Assembly: GCF_014201335.1 (NCBI RefSeq)
Contig: NZ_JACHEB010000002.1
Location: 124,001-188,000, forward strand
Length of the DNA: 64,000 nucleotides
Direction: 5' to 3'
Origin: Tunturiibacter gelidiferens
Lineage (GTDB): Bacteria; Acidobacteriota; Terriglobia; Terriglobales; Acidobacteriaceae
Shown piece after piece: positions 6,911-17,100 of this stretch. Made by a program: the position numbers and the translations under genes. How positions within the stretch are numbered: the stretch's first letter is position 1; each line of letters begins with the position of its first letter. The notes below the pieces were generated by a model. It was not told the DNA's origin and ran no database searches. It was given only the letters and a program-made list of their open reading frames with translations.

Positions 6911-9241
6911 TTATTCGCTCACCGGCAAATTCGTAAACACCGCACTCGAAAACCGCGAGTACAGCGGTGGTTTCGATCCATCAAACATCCGCACATAGTA
7001 GTGCTCTATCTGTCCCTCTCGAGGGATGGAGAAGCTCCGCACCGGACTCCTCAACACCAGATCCTGGTCTACTCCCGGACCAAAATCCCCATCCCGTCGT
7101 CTCACCTCAAACCCGCCACCAGCAGGGGGAGCCGTCCCCGAATCGACCTGCAGCGCAGTCCCAGTAGCGCTCACCACTTGCAACTGCTGCAGGTTCGAAA
7201 GCACGCCGCCGCCAACTGGCAGCGTCGAATTCAACGCAGTCGATGGAAGCAGCGCGTCGACAGCAATCGCCTCAGACAACGTCAACCCCAGTCCCTCAGC
7301 CCAGTCATTGGCAAACGACATGCGATAGGTCAGCATCTCCGGGCATCCCATGCCATCGGCGATCTCTACCCGCCGCACCACCACACTCATCGTCTGCCCT
7401 GCGCTCGTCACAGCCAGCACATCACCCGGCCAAACGTCCTGCGGATTCACCGCGACATAAGTTCCGGCAACTGCGGCCGCTCGGCTGGCCGAAAAACTCA
7501 GCACCGCCATCGCAGCGCTCTCGCAGTCCATCGAGCTCCGCGCAGCGGGCTTCAACACCTTTCCCAGCCACTGAGCAGTCCCGGGCATCCCGCCCTTGGC
7601 TTCCTCAGAAACGCTCGCTGCATCCTCCATCCGCGCTACGGCTCTCTGCGGCCCACGATACGTCACAGTTACAAGTTCCCCCGCCACAGGAACCCTGCCA
7701 GCAAAGAATGTAACCTTTCCTGCTGCAGATAGCGTGCAATCTACTCCTTCTCCTGCAACTCCGATCAGCCGCGTCATCCTTACGCCACTTGGCAGAGTAC
7801 TCACCACCCAGCCAGATCCCGTCTGCGTAATCCTGCAGTAGCCCATCGACCCAAACAGCTGCACACTATTCACCGCGACAAAGCTGCAGCTAGACGGCGA
7901 GGTCACCACGGACCCGTCATAGAGCACCGTAGCCGGGGTATTCGAAGCTGCACCCAGATTCTGCAGTTCAAACACAAGAGACATCGGCGCTGTCACCAGT
8001 CCGCCGCCAAACGAGTTCACTACGCCATCTACCATTGCGTAGTAGGTCTGCAACACCCGTTGCACCTCAACGCAATGCAGACGAATACGCAATGTATAAA
8101 TATGTCCCTGCAGCATCGGAAACACGGTCCCAACCTCGACACCATTCACAAACGGCACCACCACGGTGTTCCCGCCACTCTGTCGCACGTTGTAGCCGGC
8201 AAAGCAGTTCGCGTTCTGCGTGGCTCCCTCGTACAGCCCGCAAACCACTCCAGCGCTCGCACCACCTAGTTGCAGACTCCCCGCTTCAACCACCAACGAG
8301 CCGCCCATCTCCACCGGGTCGATCGCGGTCAGCGTCGTCTGCCCATCAAAACCATTTCCTCCCGTCATGGTAAGACCCGCGGCACTCAGGCCAAGATGCG
8401 AACCCGAATCGTTCAACTCCCATATCTGCGTATCCAGCACCGCCTCGTTGAAGCTGTCGAGAAGAAACTGCGCGGAGTTCGCTGTCTTCTTCGAACGAAA
8501 CGGATCCTCCGACAGTTGAAACACAGTAGTCGTTCCATCACCAGCGAAGGTCTCAGTGACATAAGCCGTCGGCTCCATATCGCCGCTCACTGTGACATCA
8601 TTCGCTAGCTCCTTCACCGACGTCGTCTTCAACGCCGCCACCTGGAGCGAACCGTCTCCATCGCTCAACGTATGGGTCACAGTTCCTGCCGGCTGCATTC
8701 CAATCGCACCGTCCAGCACGCGATACGCCGCATATGTCGCGCTTGCGACACCACCCGCATTCACCGACCAGTTCTCTGTCTGCGAAGGTTCGAAGACGCC
8801 GACGGAGAGCCCATTCAGCACCCCAGTCGTCGTAAACAAGCCAGCATCCACGCGGTTGGTTAGAGTCGTCAGTAGCTGTCCACCGCTCTGCCCCAGTCCT
8901 GCTCCACTCAGAGGCACAGTCTGTTTATCCAGCAGCCACTCATCACTTACAGCGCTCACGGCGTACCGATAGACCGGCCCTTTCAAGCCTGTCCCCGCAT
9001 ACACCGCCTCGGGATCCGTAGCGATATACCCGGTGAAAAGAATCGTCCCGTTTGCTGCCGTAAGCACGACGCGTCCCCGCCTCACCGGTACCGGCAAAGC
9101 AGCATCCGTCACATCCAACATTCCGCTGCATATCGACGGAGCATTCAACGTGCGTGAAATCTTCACCGGTCCATCACCGCAAAGCGCAGACGAGTAGTCC
9201 ACAGCCCCCGCGCCATCCAGATTGTCGATCGTCACCTTCAC
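6911..9241 (-). CDS. Large phage tail/baseplate-like structural protein
   Basis: 776 residues, GTG start overlapping the portal stop by 4 bases (GTGA). The first ~110 residues (TRRGRVVLTA-type beta strands, TILFTGYIATDP) resemble the N-terminal domain of siphophage tail-hub or baseplate proteins. The middle is beta-rich, with Gly/Ser/Thr-rich strands and a region beginning LDSFNEAVLDTQIWEL that looks like a concanavalin-type lectin domain. The C-terminus has a YYVRMFDGSKPPLYSRFS stretch typical of a fibronectin-like domain. Probably a surface-exposed distal tail component. The family was not recognised precisely. Confidence 0.6.
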   Translation of the reverse strand: MKVTIDNLDGAGAVDYSSALCGDGPVKISRTLNAPSICSGMLDVTDAALPVPVRRGRVVLTAANGTILFTGYIATDPEAVYAGTGLKGPVYRYAVSAVSDEWLLDKQTVPLSGAGLGQSGGQLLTTLTNRVDAGLFTTTGVLNGLSVGVFEPSQTENWSVNAGGVASATYAAYRVLDGAIGMQPAGTVTHTLSDGDGSLQVAALKTTSVKELANDVTVSGDMEPTAYVTETFAGDGTTTVFQLSEDPFRSKKTANSAQFLLDSFNEAVLDTQIWELNDSGSHLGLSAAGLTMTGGNGFDGQTTLTAIDPVEMGGSLVVEAGSLQLGGASAGVVCGLYEGATQNANCFAGYNVRQSGGNTVVVPFVNGVEVGTVFPMLQGHIYTLRIRLHCVEVQRVLQTYYAMVDGVVNSFGGGLVTAPMSLVFELQNLGAASNTPATVLYDGSVVTSPSSCSFVAVNSVQLFGSMGYCRITQTGSGWVVSTLPSGVRMTRLIGVAGEGVDCTLSAAGKVTFFAGRVPVAGELVTVTYRGPQRAVARMEDAASVSEEAKGGMPGTAQWLGKVLKPAARSSMDCESAAMAVLSFSASRAAAVAGTYVAVNPQDVWPGDVLAVTSAGQTMSVVVRRVEIADGMGCPEMLTYRMSFANDWAEGLGLTLSEAIAVDALLPSTALNSTLPVGGGVLSNLQQLQVVSATGTALQVDSGTAPPAGGGFEVRRRDGDFGPGVDQDLVLRSPVRSFSIPREGQIEHYYVRMFDGSKPPLYSRFSSAVFTNLPVSE

Positions 9242-10473
9242 TGTTTCACCGCCGCCTCTATCGGGCCTAACCCCCGCATCGCACGCACTTCATCCACGGT
9301 CAACACCCCGGCCTGCAGCAGCGTCGTCTGCATCTGCAGCTCCTGCATCTCGTCTCTGCTCTCCAGGTCGTTGAAGCAGAACTCGAACTCCCGCCAGCCC
9401 AGCTTCTTTGCGAACAGATCACGCGTTATGTGCTCTGCTACCAATTTCGCCACAGGCACAATCGCGCCCTGGAAAGCCTCGTCCGCCATCTCGCCCGCGG
9501 TCGACTGATTCACGTCACTCTCGAGGCCAAGCATCATCGGGGGCAGATCGAAGGCATTCGCAATCATGCGAATCAAAGCCTCCTGCCACTGCAGCCGCAG
9601 ATCCGCATCCGTTCCACCGGCAAACTGAATCACCTCCGGCTTCTGTTCGGAGCTCAAAAACGGAACTCGCCCTGTACCTTCAATCTCATCCTGCCACCAA
9701 CGAATTAGCCGGTCGTGCTCCTCGGGAGTAGCGTCGTTCAACCAGATCGCATACTGCGCCACCGAATTACTGGCAAGCTTCCCCGCATACCGGCTGGCAC
9801 TCAGAAACTGGTTTACCGTTTCAAACGCAACCTCCAACCTGCCCAGACCAAACGGCGTATAGCTGCGAGGATTCAGCCTCAAATACATCAGCTCGTCGTC
9901 GAGAAGCGGAACCAAAGCTTCCTGCCCCATCCGCCCCGTAGCTTGCGCATAGCGAGGCTTGTTCGGATCGCCGTCCCACTTCGTATCGATCTGGATCGTC
10001 GCTCCATCCACCGCCCAAAGATGAAACGGTCTCTCAGGATCGCCGGTCGCTTCCATCTCCACTGCACCAAATCCCCCGACCAGCAGATCCTCCAGCACCT
10101 GCTCCCACAGCACCCGAAAGCTGTCCGAAGCATTCGGCTCTTCAAGGCACTCCCGCAGCGCCTTCATCCGAGCCTCCGCATCCTCGACCGTCACGTTGGT
10201 GTAGCCGCGCCGCACCTTCACCTGCCAGTCCATGCTCGCGATCTTGTCCTTCACCACGTTGATCGCCCGCCGAACCACAGGCGTCTCGGCAAACTTCCGC
10301 AGATTCGCAGCCGTCGGCTTCGGAAGCGCATTCTGCCCCGGCCGACCTGCCGGTCTGTAGGGGCTCAGAATCGAGGGCAGCATCGCCGTCTTCCGCTCGC
10401 CCATCCCTGCATCACCAGCCTCAACCCCTGCCAACCTCTGCCAAACATCCTTCACCATCGTCCGAACGCCCAT
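9238..10473 (-). CDS. Phage portal protein
   Basis: 411 residues from ATG 10473, chosen because GAGGGG lies five bases upstream; an in-frame TTG at 10506 exists but sits in the T-rich tail of a hairpin. Portal features: RRAINVVKDKIASMDWQVKV at the start of the conserved clip/stem region, LMYLRLNPRSYTPFGLGRLE, then YAGKLASNSVAQ, and a C-terminal LESDVNQSTAGEMADEAFQ segment, all in the usual portal order. Portals form the dodecameric DNA entry ring of the capsid. Unusually it lies far downstream of the capsid gene and is separated from the terminase by the kinase/DUF3037 module. Confidence 0.85.
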   Translation of the reverse strand: MGVRTMVKDVWQRLAGVEAGDAGMGERKTAMLPSILSPYRPAGRPGQNALPKPTAANLRKFAETPVVRRAINVVKDKIASMDWQVKVRRGYTNVTVEDAEARMKALRECLEEPNASDSFRVLWEQVLEDLLVGGFGAVEMEATGDPERPFHLWAVDGATIQIDTKWDGDPNKPRYAQATGRMGQEALVPLLDDELMYLRLNPRSYTPFGLGRLEVAFETVNQFLSASRYAGKLASNSVAQYAIWLNDATPEEHDRLIRWWQDEIEGTGRVPFLSSEQKPEVIQFAGGTDADLRLQWQEALIRMIANAFDLPPMMLGLESDVNQSTAGEMADEAFQGAIVPVAKLVAEHITRDLFAKKLGWREFEFCFNDLESRDEMQELQMQTTLLQAGVLTVDEVRAMRGLGPIEAAVKQ

Positions 10474-10504
10474 CGCTACCCCTCTCTCTTTCCGTCTCTG
10501 CTGC

Positions 10505-10537
10505 AAAAAGAAAAAGGCACAGCCCCTGGGCCATGCC
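10505..10537 (-). terminator. Terminator-like hairpin between the DUF3037 gene and portal
   Basis: On the minus strand GGCATGGCC (10537-10529) pairs with GGCTGTGCC (10524-10516), with a small internal mismatch, followed by TTTTTCTTTTTGC. It ends the kinase/DUF3037 unit and lies about 30 bases before the portal start. Confidence 0.6.
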
Positions 10538-10581
10538 TACCGTTGAACATCAAATTTCCTAGATCGTCTCGCTAGAACATT

Positions 10582-10610
10582 GTCATTCTGAGCGAAGCGA
10601 AGAATCCCTG
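10582..10610. repeat. Dispersed intergenic repeat
   Basis: The stretch GTCATTCTGAGCGAAGCGAAG continuing into AATCCCTG belongs to a very common intergenic repeat type in Acidobacteriota and some other phyla (recalled, not searched). It sits between the portal and DUF3037 genes inside the phage-derived cluster. Confidence 0.5.
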
Positions 10611-10664
10611 TATTTCGTTTCAGCCCCGAGCTCTATACCAACGCCTAGACAGTCCGTCGTCGAA

Positions 10665-11504
10665 TCAAACCCTCAACTCCACCCGAGCCGTCTCCGCCAC
10701 CCTCGCAAGATCACTCAAAGTCACCACCCGAATCTCCTGCCGCTCCATCGCCTCAACACCGAACCGATACCGCTCCATCGCCTCGTCTTCCGTATCCGAC
10801 ACAGCGCGCAACGGCTCCACAATCGCAGTCAGCTCCAGTCGCGCTCCCTCCACCCTCTGCACGCCTTCCACCAACTGGGGAGCCGAATAAGCCAACCCCT
10901 TCGCCGCCTCCACATCCCCTTCCAGCGACACCGCTTGAAACATCCGAATCACCCCGTTCGGCCTATATCCACAATCAATCTTCATCGGATCGCCCGCCCG
11001 CGTATAAAGCGAAGCCGCAATCCTCTTCCGCATCAGCCCCCACACTCCAGCCCGCTCAAACTCCGTCCGCATCGCCCCCGCGATTGCTGCCCGTCCGGTC
11101 CGCTTCCGCTCCGTCTTCACCTTCAACGGCTCGACATACATCTTCATCAACTGCTCAATCTCCGTCGGCAGACTCTCCGCCAGGCAAGCCCGAACCTCGG
11201 TCATCTGCACCGAGTTCGCCAGCGTATCCTCAAGAATCTCCATCACCGGCTTAATACCCGGAGCATCCCTGCCCACAGTCTTCAGCCGCTCTCCAATCTC
11301 TCCCTCCAACGCCTCCAGCAAACCAATGTCCGCATCCGCATCCATGCACTTCACCCGGGCCCAGTCCCGCGTAAAGCGCACCACCGCGCTCTCGTCGCGC
11401 CCTGCCTCCCGCAGCAGCACGCCGATATTCGCAAACTCGCCCTTCACCACATCCGGCACATATCGGATCAGGAAGAACTCGCATTGGACCCGCTCAGCCA
11501 TCAA
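10665..11504 (-). CDS. DUF3037 family protein
   Basis: 279 residues. The N-terminus (FFLIRYVPDVVKGEFANIGVLL) with the FANIG element is characteristic of DUF3037, a family of unknown biochemistry often found beside HipA-like kinases. The rest is helical and charged. It starts 24 bases after the HipA-like kinase gene ends, and a terminator-like hairpin follows, so the two form a self-contained module inside the phage cluster, between terminase and portal. It could be a substrate, inhibitor or partner of the kinase; nothing in the sequence settles which. Confidence 0.75.
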   Translation of the reverse strand: MMAERVQCEFFLIRYVPDVVKGEFANIGVLLREAGRDESAVVRFTRDWARVKCMDADADIGLLEALEGEIGERLKTVGRDAPGIKPVMEILEDTLANSVQMTEVRACLAESLPTEIEQLMKMYVEPLKVKTERKRTGRAAIAGAMRTEFERAGVWGLMRKRIAASLYTRAGDPMKIDCGYRPNGVIRMFQAVSLEGDVEAAKGLAYSAPQLVEGVQRVEGARLELTAIVEPLRAVSDTEDEAMERYRFGVEAMERQEIRVVTLSDLARVAETARVELRV

Positions 11505-11528
11505 CCTCCAAATTCATTACACCCACAT

Positions 11529-12395
11529 CTACATTACGAATTTTCCCACTCCACTAACCTCAGCGAACTGCCTCGGCACCACAATTTTCCTCCCCGACGC
11601 CCACATCGGGAATGGCTTTCTATTCGAATCTCGAAACTCCCCGATCAACTCTCTCACCCGCGACCGCCGCCTCAGCATCTGCTCCATCAGCTGCTCGATG
11701 ACCGCCGTATCCCCGCCATACCACTCAGGAGGAACCGCCTCTGCGATCGACCACAGTGTCTCCCCCTCCATCGCCTCCACCCGGCTTAGCCAGGGCTCAA
11801 AGCTCTCCCATCCCGTCACCCGTGCATACACCTGGTTCCTCTGGTACACCCCGCGCAACGGCGAATCTGGAAACGTCCACGCTCCCGCATTGAAACAAAA
11901 CCCCTGGTCGATGAAGGTAGCCCGGTACTTCTTCTCCCGAGGCTTCCTCTCAAAGACCGCCTGCCGACCATTGCAATTGCCTGCCCACTTATCGATGCAA
12001 AGCATCCCGGCAAACTCCGCGAGATTCCTCACCTCGTCCAACTGCTGCTCCGGCAAATAGTCCACCACCTGCCCCGGCATCAACCCACCCACAAACTGCG
12101 ACCCGAACTGCAGCCCTGCCGTATACCTCTGCCTCAGCCCCTTTGGCATGTCGACGAACATATCCAGCGTATTCGCCACCAGCCACTCGGTAACCTCGAC
12201 CACATCGCTCATCGGCACAGTCAAACCCACCCCCGCTGCCAGCCTGGTCGCGATCAGTTCATTCGCCAGCACCCGCACGTCCTGCGGATTATTCTGAAAC
12301 TTCACCACCCAAAGCTTGCCATCCGCTCCCAGCATCAGCTGGCTCTGCGCTCCACCCCGCATCCGTCGAATCGCCTGCACTGCCAACACCGCCAA
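11529..12395 (-). CDS. HipA-like kinase family protein
   Basis: About 289 residues from TTG 12395, which has GAGG nine bases upstream. An open frame continues back to 12512, but the extra residues look non-coding and contain a long inverted repeat. Conserved features of the HipA_2-type family: QLMLGADGKLWVVKFQNN with the ATP-contacting Lys, ANELIATRLA, IDKWAGNCNGRQ matching the catalytic D-x4-N pattern, and FIDQGF in place of the DFG metal-binding motif. HipA kinases phosphorylate protein substrates and can act as toxins. Here the partner is a DUF3037 protein rather than HipB. Possible roles are growth arrest or particle-production control, both inferred. Confidence 0.8.
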   Translation of the reverse strand: MAVLAVQAIRRMRGGAQSQLMLGADGKLWVVKFQNNPQDVRVLANELIATRLAAGVGLTVPMSDVVEVTEWLVANTLDMFVDMPKGLRQRYTAGLQFGSQFVGGLMPGQVVDYLPEQQLDEVRNLAEFAGMLCIDKWAGNCNGRQAVFERKPREKKYRATFIDQGFCFNAGAWTFPDSPLRGVYQRNQVYARVTGWESFEPWLSRVEAMEGETLWSIAEAVPPEWYGGDTAVIEQLMEQMLRRRSRVRELIGEFRDSNRKPFPMWASGRKIVVPRQFAEVSGVGKFVM

Positions 12396-12462
12396 GCCGA
12401 AATACCTCAGCAACAGAATAACCCGTGGGCGTTCGCACGCCTTTTTAGAGCTTCGCGTGGTC

Positions 12463-12506
12463 CTCCCGTTGGTCGGAATTATCGTTCTGCTCGCGACCAA
12501 CGGGAG
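12463..12506. promoter_or_regulatory. Perfect 13-bp inverted repeat in front of the HipA-like kinase
   Basis: CTCCCGTTGGTCG (12463-12475) and CGACCAACGGGAG (12494-12506) are exact complements around an 18-base spacer. It lies 68 bases upstream of the kinase start and after the terminase stop. No T-run follows on either strand, so an operator or RNA control element is more likely than a terminator. Confidence 0.65.
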
Positions 12507-12575
12507 CGCCATTCAAAGCGGTACACACGCCACGAAGTGGCCGCCCCACGCGCAGTGGGCCCCTCCGGCAGGACT

Positions 12576-14078
12576 TCATCTCTTCCCCAGCAACTCAGCC
12601 CGAACCGCCTGCCCAATCGCCATCGCCATCAGGCAATCATCATGCGCCCCATTCACAGCCCCAGTCCTACCCCCCACCATCGAAACAAAAGTCCGGCACT
12701 CCGAAAGCAGTCTCTTACTAAAGAACATCCCAGGCGACTCCACCAGCAGCGCCCCCATCCGGCTAACCATCCCAGGCTTCGATCCCGCCGTCGTCAACCA
12801 ACCCGCAACCCCGCCCTGCTCATGCACTCGCGCATACCGCTCCACGCTATCCAGATAAGCAAGCACACCAGCTCCATGGTTATTCCTCTCCACCGCAATC
12901 ACCGCCCCGCCATACTCCCTAGCCAAACCCGCCGAAACCCTCGCCAAGTCCAGCGTCCCCAGCCTCTGTTGCAGCTCCGCACACTGCATTCCGGACTCTC
13001 TCTCAATCACCTGCACCGCTGCATAGTCTCCATCGGCCCCGCCCCCAGCCGTATCCACCGCAACGACATACTCCTTCCCCGCAATCGGGGGCAGCCAAAT
13101 CTGCAAAGCCCCACCCCGCCGCATCTCCAAAGGCTCACCCACCGAAGCCAGCCTCTCTTCCACAGCCTCAACCTCAAAGCAACACTCCCCCGTAGCCTTG
13201 AAGCAGCTCTCCGCATCCTCCGCAAACTCCTGCGAACGCAGCCCCCGATAACTAGCCTCTAGCCCCCGACGAAACCCAATCTGCCGCGCAGTCAAACCAT
13301 GCGCCGTCACCAGCCGAAGCTCATCCTCTCGCAACTCCTCAACCGCCGCGCCAACATAAGCCTCCTCCATCCACCACGGAAAAAAGTGCCGAACCACGCC
13401 GCCGTCTCGCTGACTCGCTAACCCGCCGACTCGCTGCTCCAATGATCGTCCCCACTCCTCATAAAAACATCCATAAGCCCCATTCGGAGTAGACTCCAGC
13501 ACCATCTCGCCCCCAGGCGCCAACGCGGCCCGCAGCCCCGCCAACGTAGCCCCCGCATCTCCCGGCCAGCGGCTCACTTCACTGCAGTGCAGATACTGCA
13601 CCGTCAAACCACGCCCGGCATTCTCATCTCCCGCGCTCACCACACGAAACTCACTATCCAGCGCCGGAAAACACATCTGTCCGGCATTCGCTTTACTCCG
13701 TCGCAGCGCACCCTCACGCAGCCCCTCCGGCAGACACTCCCAGAATCGCTGCACCATCCGAAAGATGCCCTCTGCCGCCTCTCGCGTCTGCGCCACCTGC
13801 ACTGTCATCACGCCGCGAGCAGTAATCGTCTTCAAGAAAAACCGCCCCGCAACCCAGGTCGTAATCCCCATCTGCCTGGCCTTCAGCACAATATTCTGCC
13901 TGCCGCGTTCGCGTTCAAACGCCCTCTGCACAGCATTGGCTCGCAACGGCCGCTCCAAACCCGCACGATCTCGAACCTTCAACCAACCCTCAGCCACCTT
14001 CACCAAAGCGGATGGCCTTGCCTCCATCCACTTGCCCAGCGCCAACAACTCCTCCACATCCCACTGAGCTTCACTCAT
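12576..14078 (-). CDS. Phage terminase large subunit
   Basis: DNA-packaging motor, 500 residues from ATG 14078 (GAGG eight bases upstream; the frame extends to 14153 without a good site). The ATPase has a terminase-type Walker A, KARQMGITT (66-74), a Walker B region YLHCSEVSRW with the acidic E, and motif III ESTPNG. The RNase H-like nuclease has VDTAGGGADGDY, AVERNNHGAG and AHDDCLMAMA, supplying the three acidic positions. Walker B is slightly unusual (CSE rather than DE). It is placed after the fibre gene and before the kinase module; no small subunit is recognised next to it. Confidence 0.88.
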   Translation of the reverse strand: MSEAQWDVEELLALGKWMEARPSALVKVAEGWLKVRDRAGLERPLRANAVQRAFERERGRQNIVLKARQMGITTWVAGRFFLKTITARGVMTVQVAQTREAAEGIFRMVQRFWECLPEGLREGALRRSKANAGQMCFPALDSEFRVVSAGDENAGRGLTVQYLHCSEVSRWPGDAGATLAGLRAALAPGGEMVLESTPNGAYGCFYEEWGRSLEQRVGGLASQRDGGVVRHFFPWWMEEAYVGAAVEELREDELRLVTAHGLTARQIGFRRGLEASYRGLRSQEFAEDAESCFKATGECCFEVEAVEERLASVGEPLEMRRGGALQIWLPPIAGKEYVVAVDTAGGGADGDYAAVQVIERESGMQCAELQQRLGTLDLARVSAGLAREYGGAVIAVERNNHGAGVLAYLDSVERYARVHEQGGVAGWLTTAGSKPGMVSRMGALLVESPGMFFSKRLLSECRTFVSMVGGRTGAVNGAHDDCLMAMAIGQAVRAELLGKR

Positions 14079-14153
14079 GCCACCAACCTCACCCTGAAAA
14101 CTGCACAGCGCGGCCATCGCCCTCACAACGAGGCCGCGCCATGCGGCAACCAA

Positions 14154-17100
14154 CTACATCTCCCAATGGCATCCCGAAACCGTCTTAGGATTCGGAACAT
14201 CCCGCAGCGTCAGCGACCCATTCGCCGGCACTGGCACCACCGTACCCGCTGCAAGTCCGTTGATCACCTGCGACGAGCTGCCCGATACCACGCCCACCGT
14301 AAAGGCAGACTGCAGGTTCGTCACCGTATACGCCGCACCGCTCTGACCCGTGCAATCCGGCAGCGTCAGCGTCTGATTTGCTGATGGGTTCGACGTCACA
14401 TAACCATCGCCCGCCGTCATCGCATAGGTCGCCGCGGTCACAACATGCGGGTTCGCCGCCGTAGAGCCGAAGTAGTAGTTCAGTGCATTGCTGGCCGCCG
14501 AAGCAAGCAAGAGCTGCCCTGCAGCCGTCGGATGAGTATGATCCCCTTGAAAGAAGGTCGCGTTCGTATTGGCTCCATCTGCGCCAAGCAGCGGATTCGC
14601 CGCAAAGTCGATCACGCCATCCGCGCCAATCCTCTGCGCATTCTGCAACATCAACGCATCGTAAGAATCCTTCGGAGAGTCCAGACCGGTACGCGAGATC
14701 ATCGTTCCCACAAAGGCCCTGCAGCCTGCCTTCTTCACCGTCTGAACCCAGCTCGACAACCGCCCAAACACAGTCTCCGGCGCTGCAGACGAAGCAAAGT
14801 CGTTCGTTCCTGAGAACCCAATAGCTATCGAAGGTCCGTTGATCGTGCTGCAAAGCGTTCCCACTCTATTCGGCTCAGACCCCGCAATCGCGCCGAAGCT
14901 CACCCCAGTCAACCCCATATCGACAACTTGGTAGCTCGGCTGATTCGTCAACGCCAGGTTGAACGGCCACGCCTGCGTCGCCGGATCCGCGGTACCGAAT
15001 CCAAACGTGATTGAATCTCCCACCGCATACAACTGGGGATTTACTTGCACCACCGGGACCGGCGTCACCGGAACCGAACGGGAGTTGATGTCGTTCAGGA
15101 TCTTCTGATAGTTGCCCTGCACCGTTGCCGCACTATCCTCCGTCGCTGAAAACACCGCGCGATAGAAGATCCCGTTGAAGCCCGAACCGCTAAAGAACCC
15201 GGTGTTCGGTGCGCCAAGCAGGAAATTCCCAGAAGCCTGAGCCCCGAAAGACGCCCCCTGGAACGAATAGGGAATCTCAACTCCGTTGATGTAAAAATGG
15301 TCGACATCCCCGCTCGTTCCGTTGCCCAGCGTGACCGTCAATATATTGAAGCCCGAAATAAACAAGCTGGACATACTGCTGTAGTTGCCATTTGCAACCG
15401 TTCCAGGAGCAAATGCGGGGAGTGTCCCTTGATCCTGGCTGCTGCTCGTAATAATATTCACCCCCGCATTTCCCAAAGAGCTTCCCATTAGCATTGGAAA
15501 GCTCTGCGGAACAAACTGCGCCGCACTCGTCGGTAACGGATTCAGATAAAACGCCAGGTAGAAAGTCCGCGTGTTGTTCAGTGTCGCCGGCAGACTCACA
15601 TTCTCCGGAAGACTGAAGCTCAACCCGCCATTGACCCACACCGGCGCACTAGCTCCTGAACCAAGAGTTCCGTTATTGCCGTTGCCCGTGTTGTCGGTCA
15701 GCACCGACCCTTTTCCCTCGAGAAAGTTGTAATCGGCCGTCGCGCCTGCAATCGGAGCAGCTCCACCGGACAAGCCCGTTCCAATCGACTGTCCACCCGA
15801 GCCGCTCGTTCCCGCTGGCACCGACCACGTTCCATCCTCGCGTAAATACCGCGTCGTTCCCGCCGTTGTTCCTGGATCCGGAACCGCACCGCGAGCATGA
15901 GCCGCACCAGACGCTCCGAACAACGGAAGCTGAGCCGCACCTACCGCGCCATTGAGTGTCGTCGCATTCACTGTCCCCGCATTGATCGTCCCCGCCGTGA
16001 ATCCTTGCGGACTGAACTGATAGCTAAATCCTCGCAGGTTCATCCCGAGCGTACTCGTCGTCGGCTGGAAAGAAATGGTGTCCACGCTAGTGCTGCTATC
16101 CAGCTCAAACAAGTCGTAGCCGGAGTTCCACCGTCCACATCCATGCGAGTTGCAGTGAACCGAGAACACGCTCTCTTCTCCCGCCTGCACATCCATCGTC
16201 CTCTGCCAGATGCCCTGCGCCACGTACGCAAAGCCTGGCGCCGAATGAGTTCCGCCGTTGCCCAGGTAGCTCGAAGCAGGCACTGCATTGCTAACCGTCC
16301 ATCCGCTTAGACCAGGCCCTGTGTTTCCCTCATATTCGACCCCCGCGGTCTGCGCCACTGTAGGACGAGGCGTTGTCTGTCCAACGAAAGCCAGATCTGC
16401 CCCCAGCTTCTGCTGATAATAATGTGGCTCCTCAATGGGATCGTTTACAGACCAGGACACTGTATTCGGTGCCAGTGTCAGTTGCCCATCCACACTCTTC
16501 GTCGCCGTATCGTAGACTCCCAGTACCTCTGCCATGGGATACAAAACGTATCCCCCCGTTATCTTGGATACCGTCCCGCCCGTGCTCGTGCTGTTCGCAC
16601 CCGCCTGGGTAAACGTCAGCGTGTTCGCACCAGTCGTGGTCACCGTGAAGCTGCCGTTATAGCTCTGGTCAGCCACGCCTGAGATGTTCATACTCAATCC
16701 ATTCACATCCACCGGCAACGAGCCTGCCGTCGTCACCGTCACAACCCCGCTGTTCCGCGCAATCGCCGCAATCTGCATCGTCACGTTCAGAAAGGCGCTG
16801 GTGTTATTCGGCACGCCCACAAGCGACGCCAATCCGCCCGCATAATAGAGACCTGTCGTCGAGTAAGATCCGATCACAGGAAACAGCTGCCGGATAACAC
16901 CTACGGTATCTACCGTCTGTTCCAACCCATAGCCGCATAAACCACCGAAAGCAATCGTCGCTCTCGCCTCGTGAGGCTTGTTCAAAGTCAGCCGCAGATG
17001 CGTTCCATCTACCACTGAGTAGTTCACCATCTCGTAGTTGGTAGGCCCACCGGCCAAGGGCGAATCTGTAACGCAAGCCACTCCATTCGGACTAGGAACT

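Noticed and set aside
12396..12512. Extended N-terminus for the HipA-like kinase
   Set aside because: The extra 39 residues are not kinase-like, contain a perfect DNA inverted repeat, and a better start with GAGG lies at 12395.
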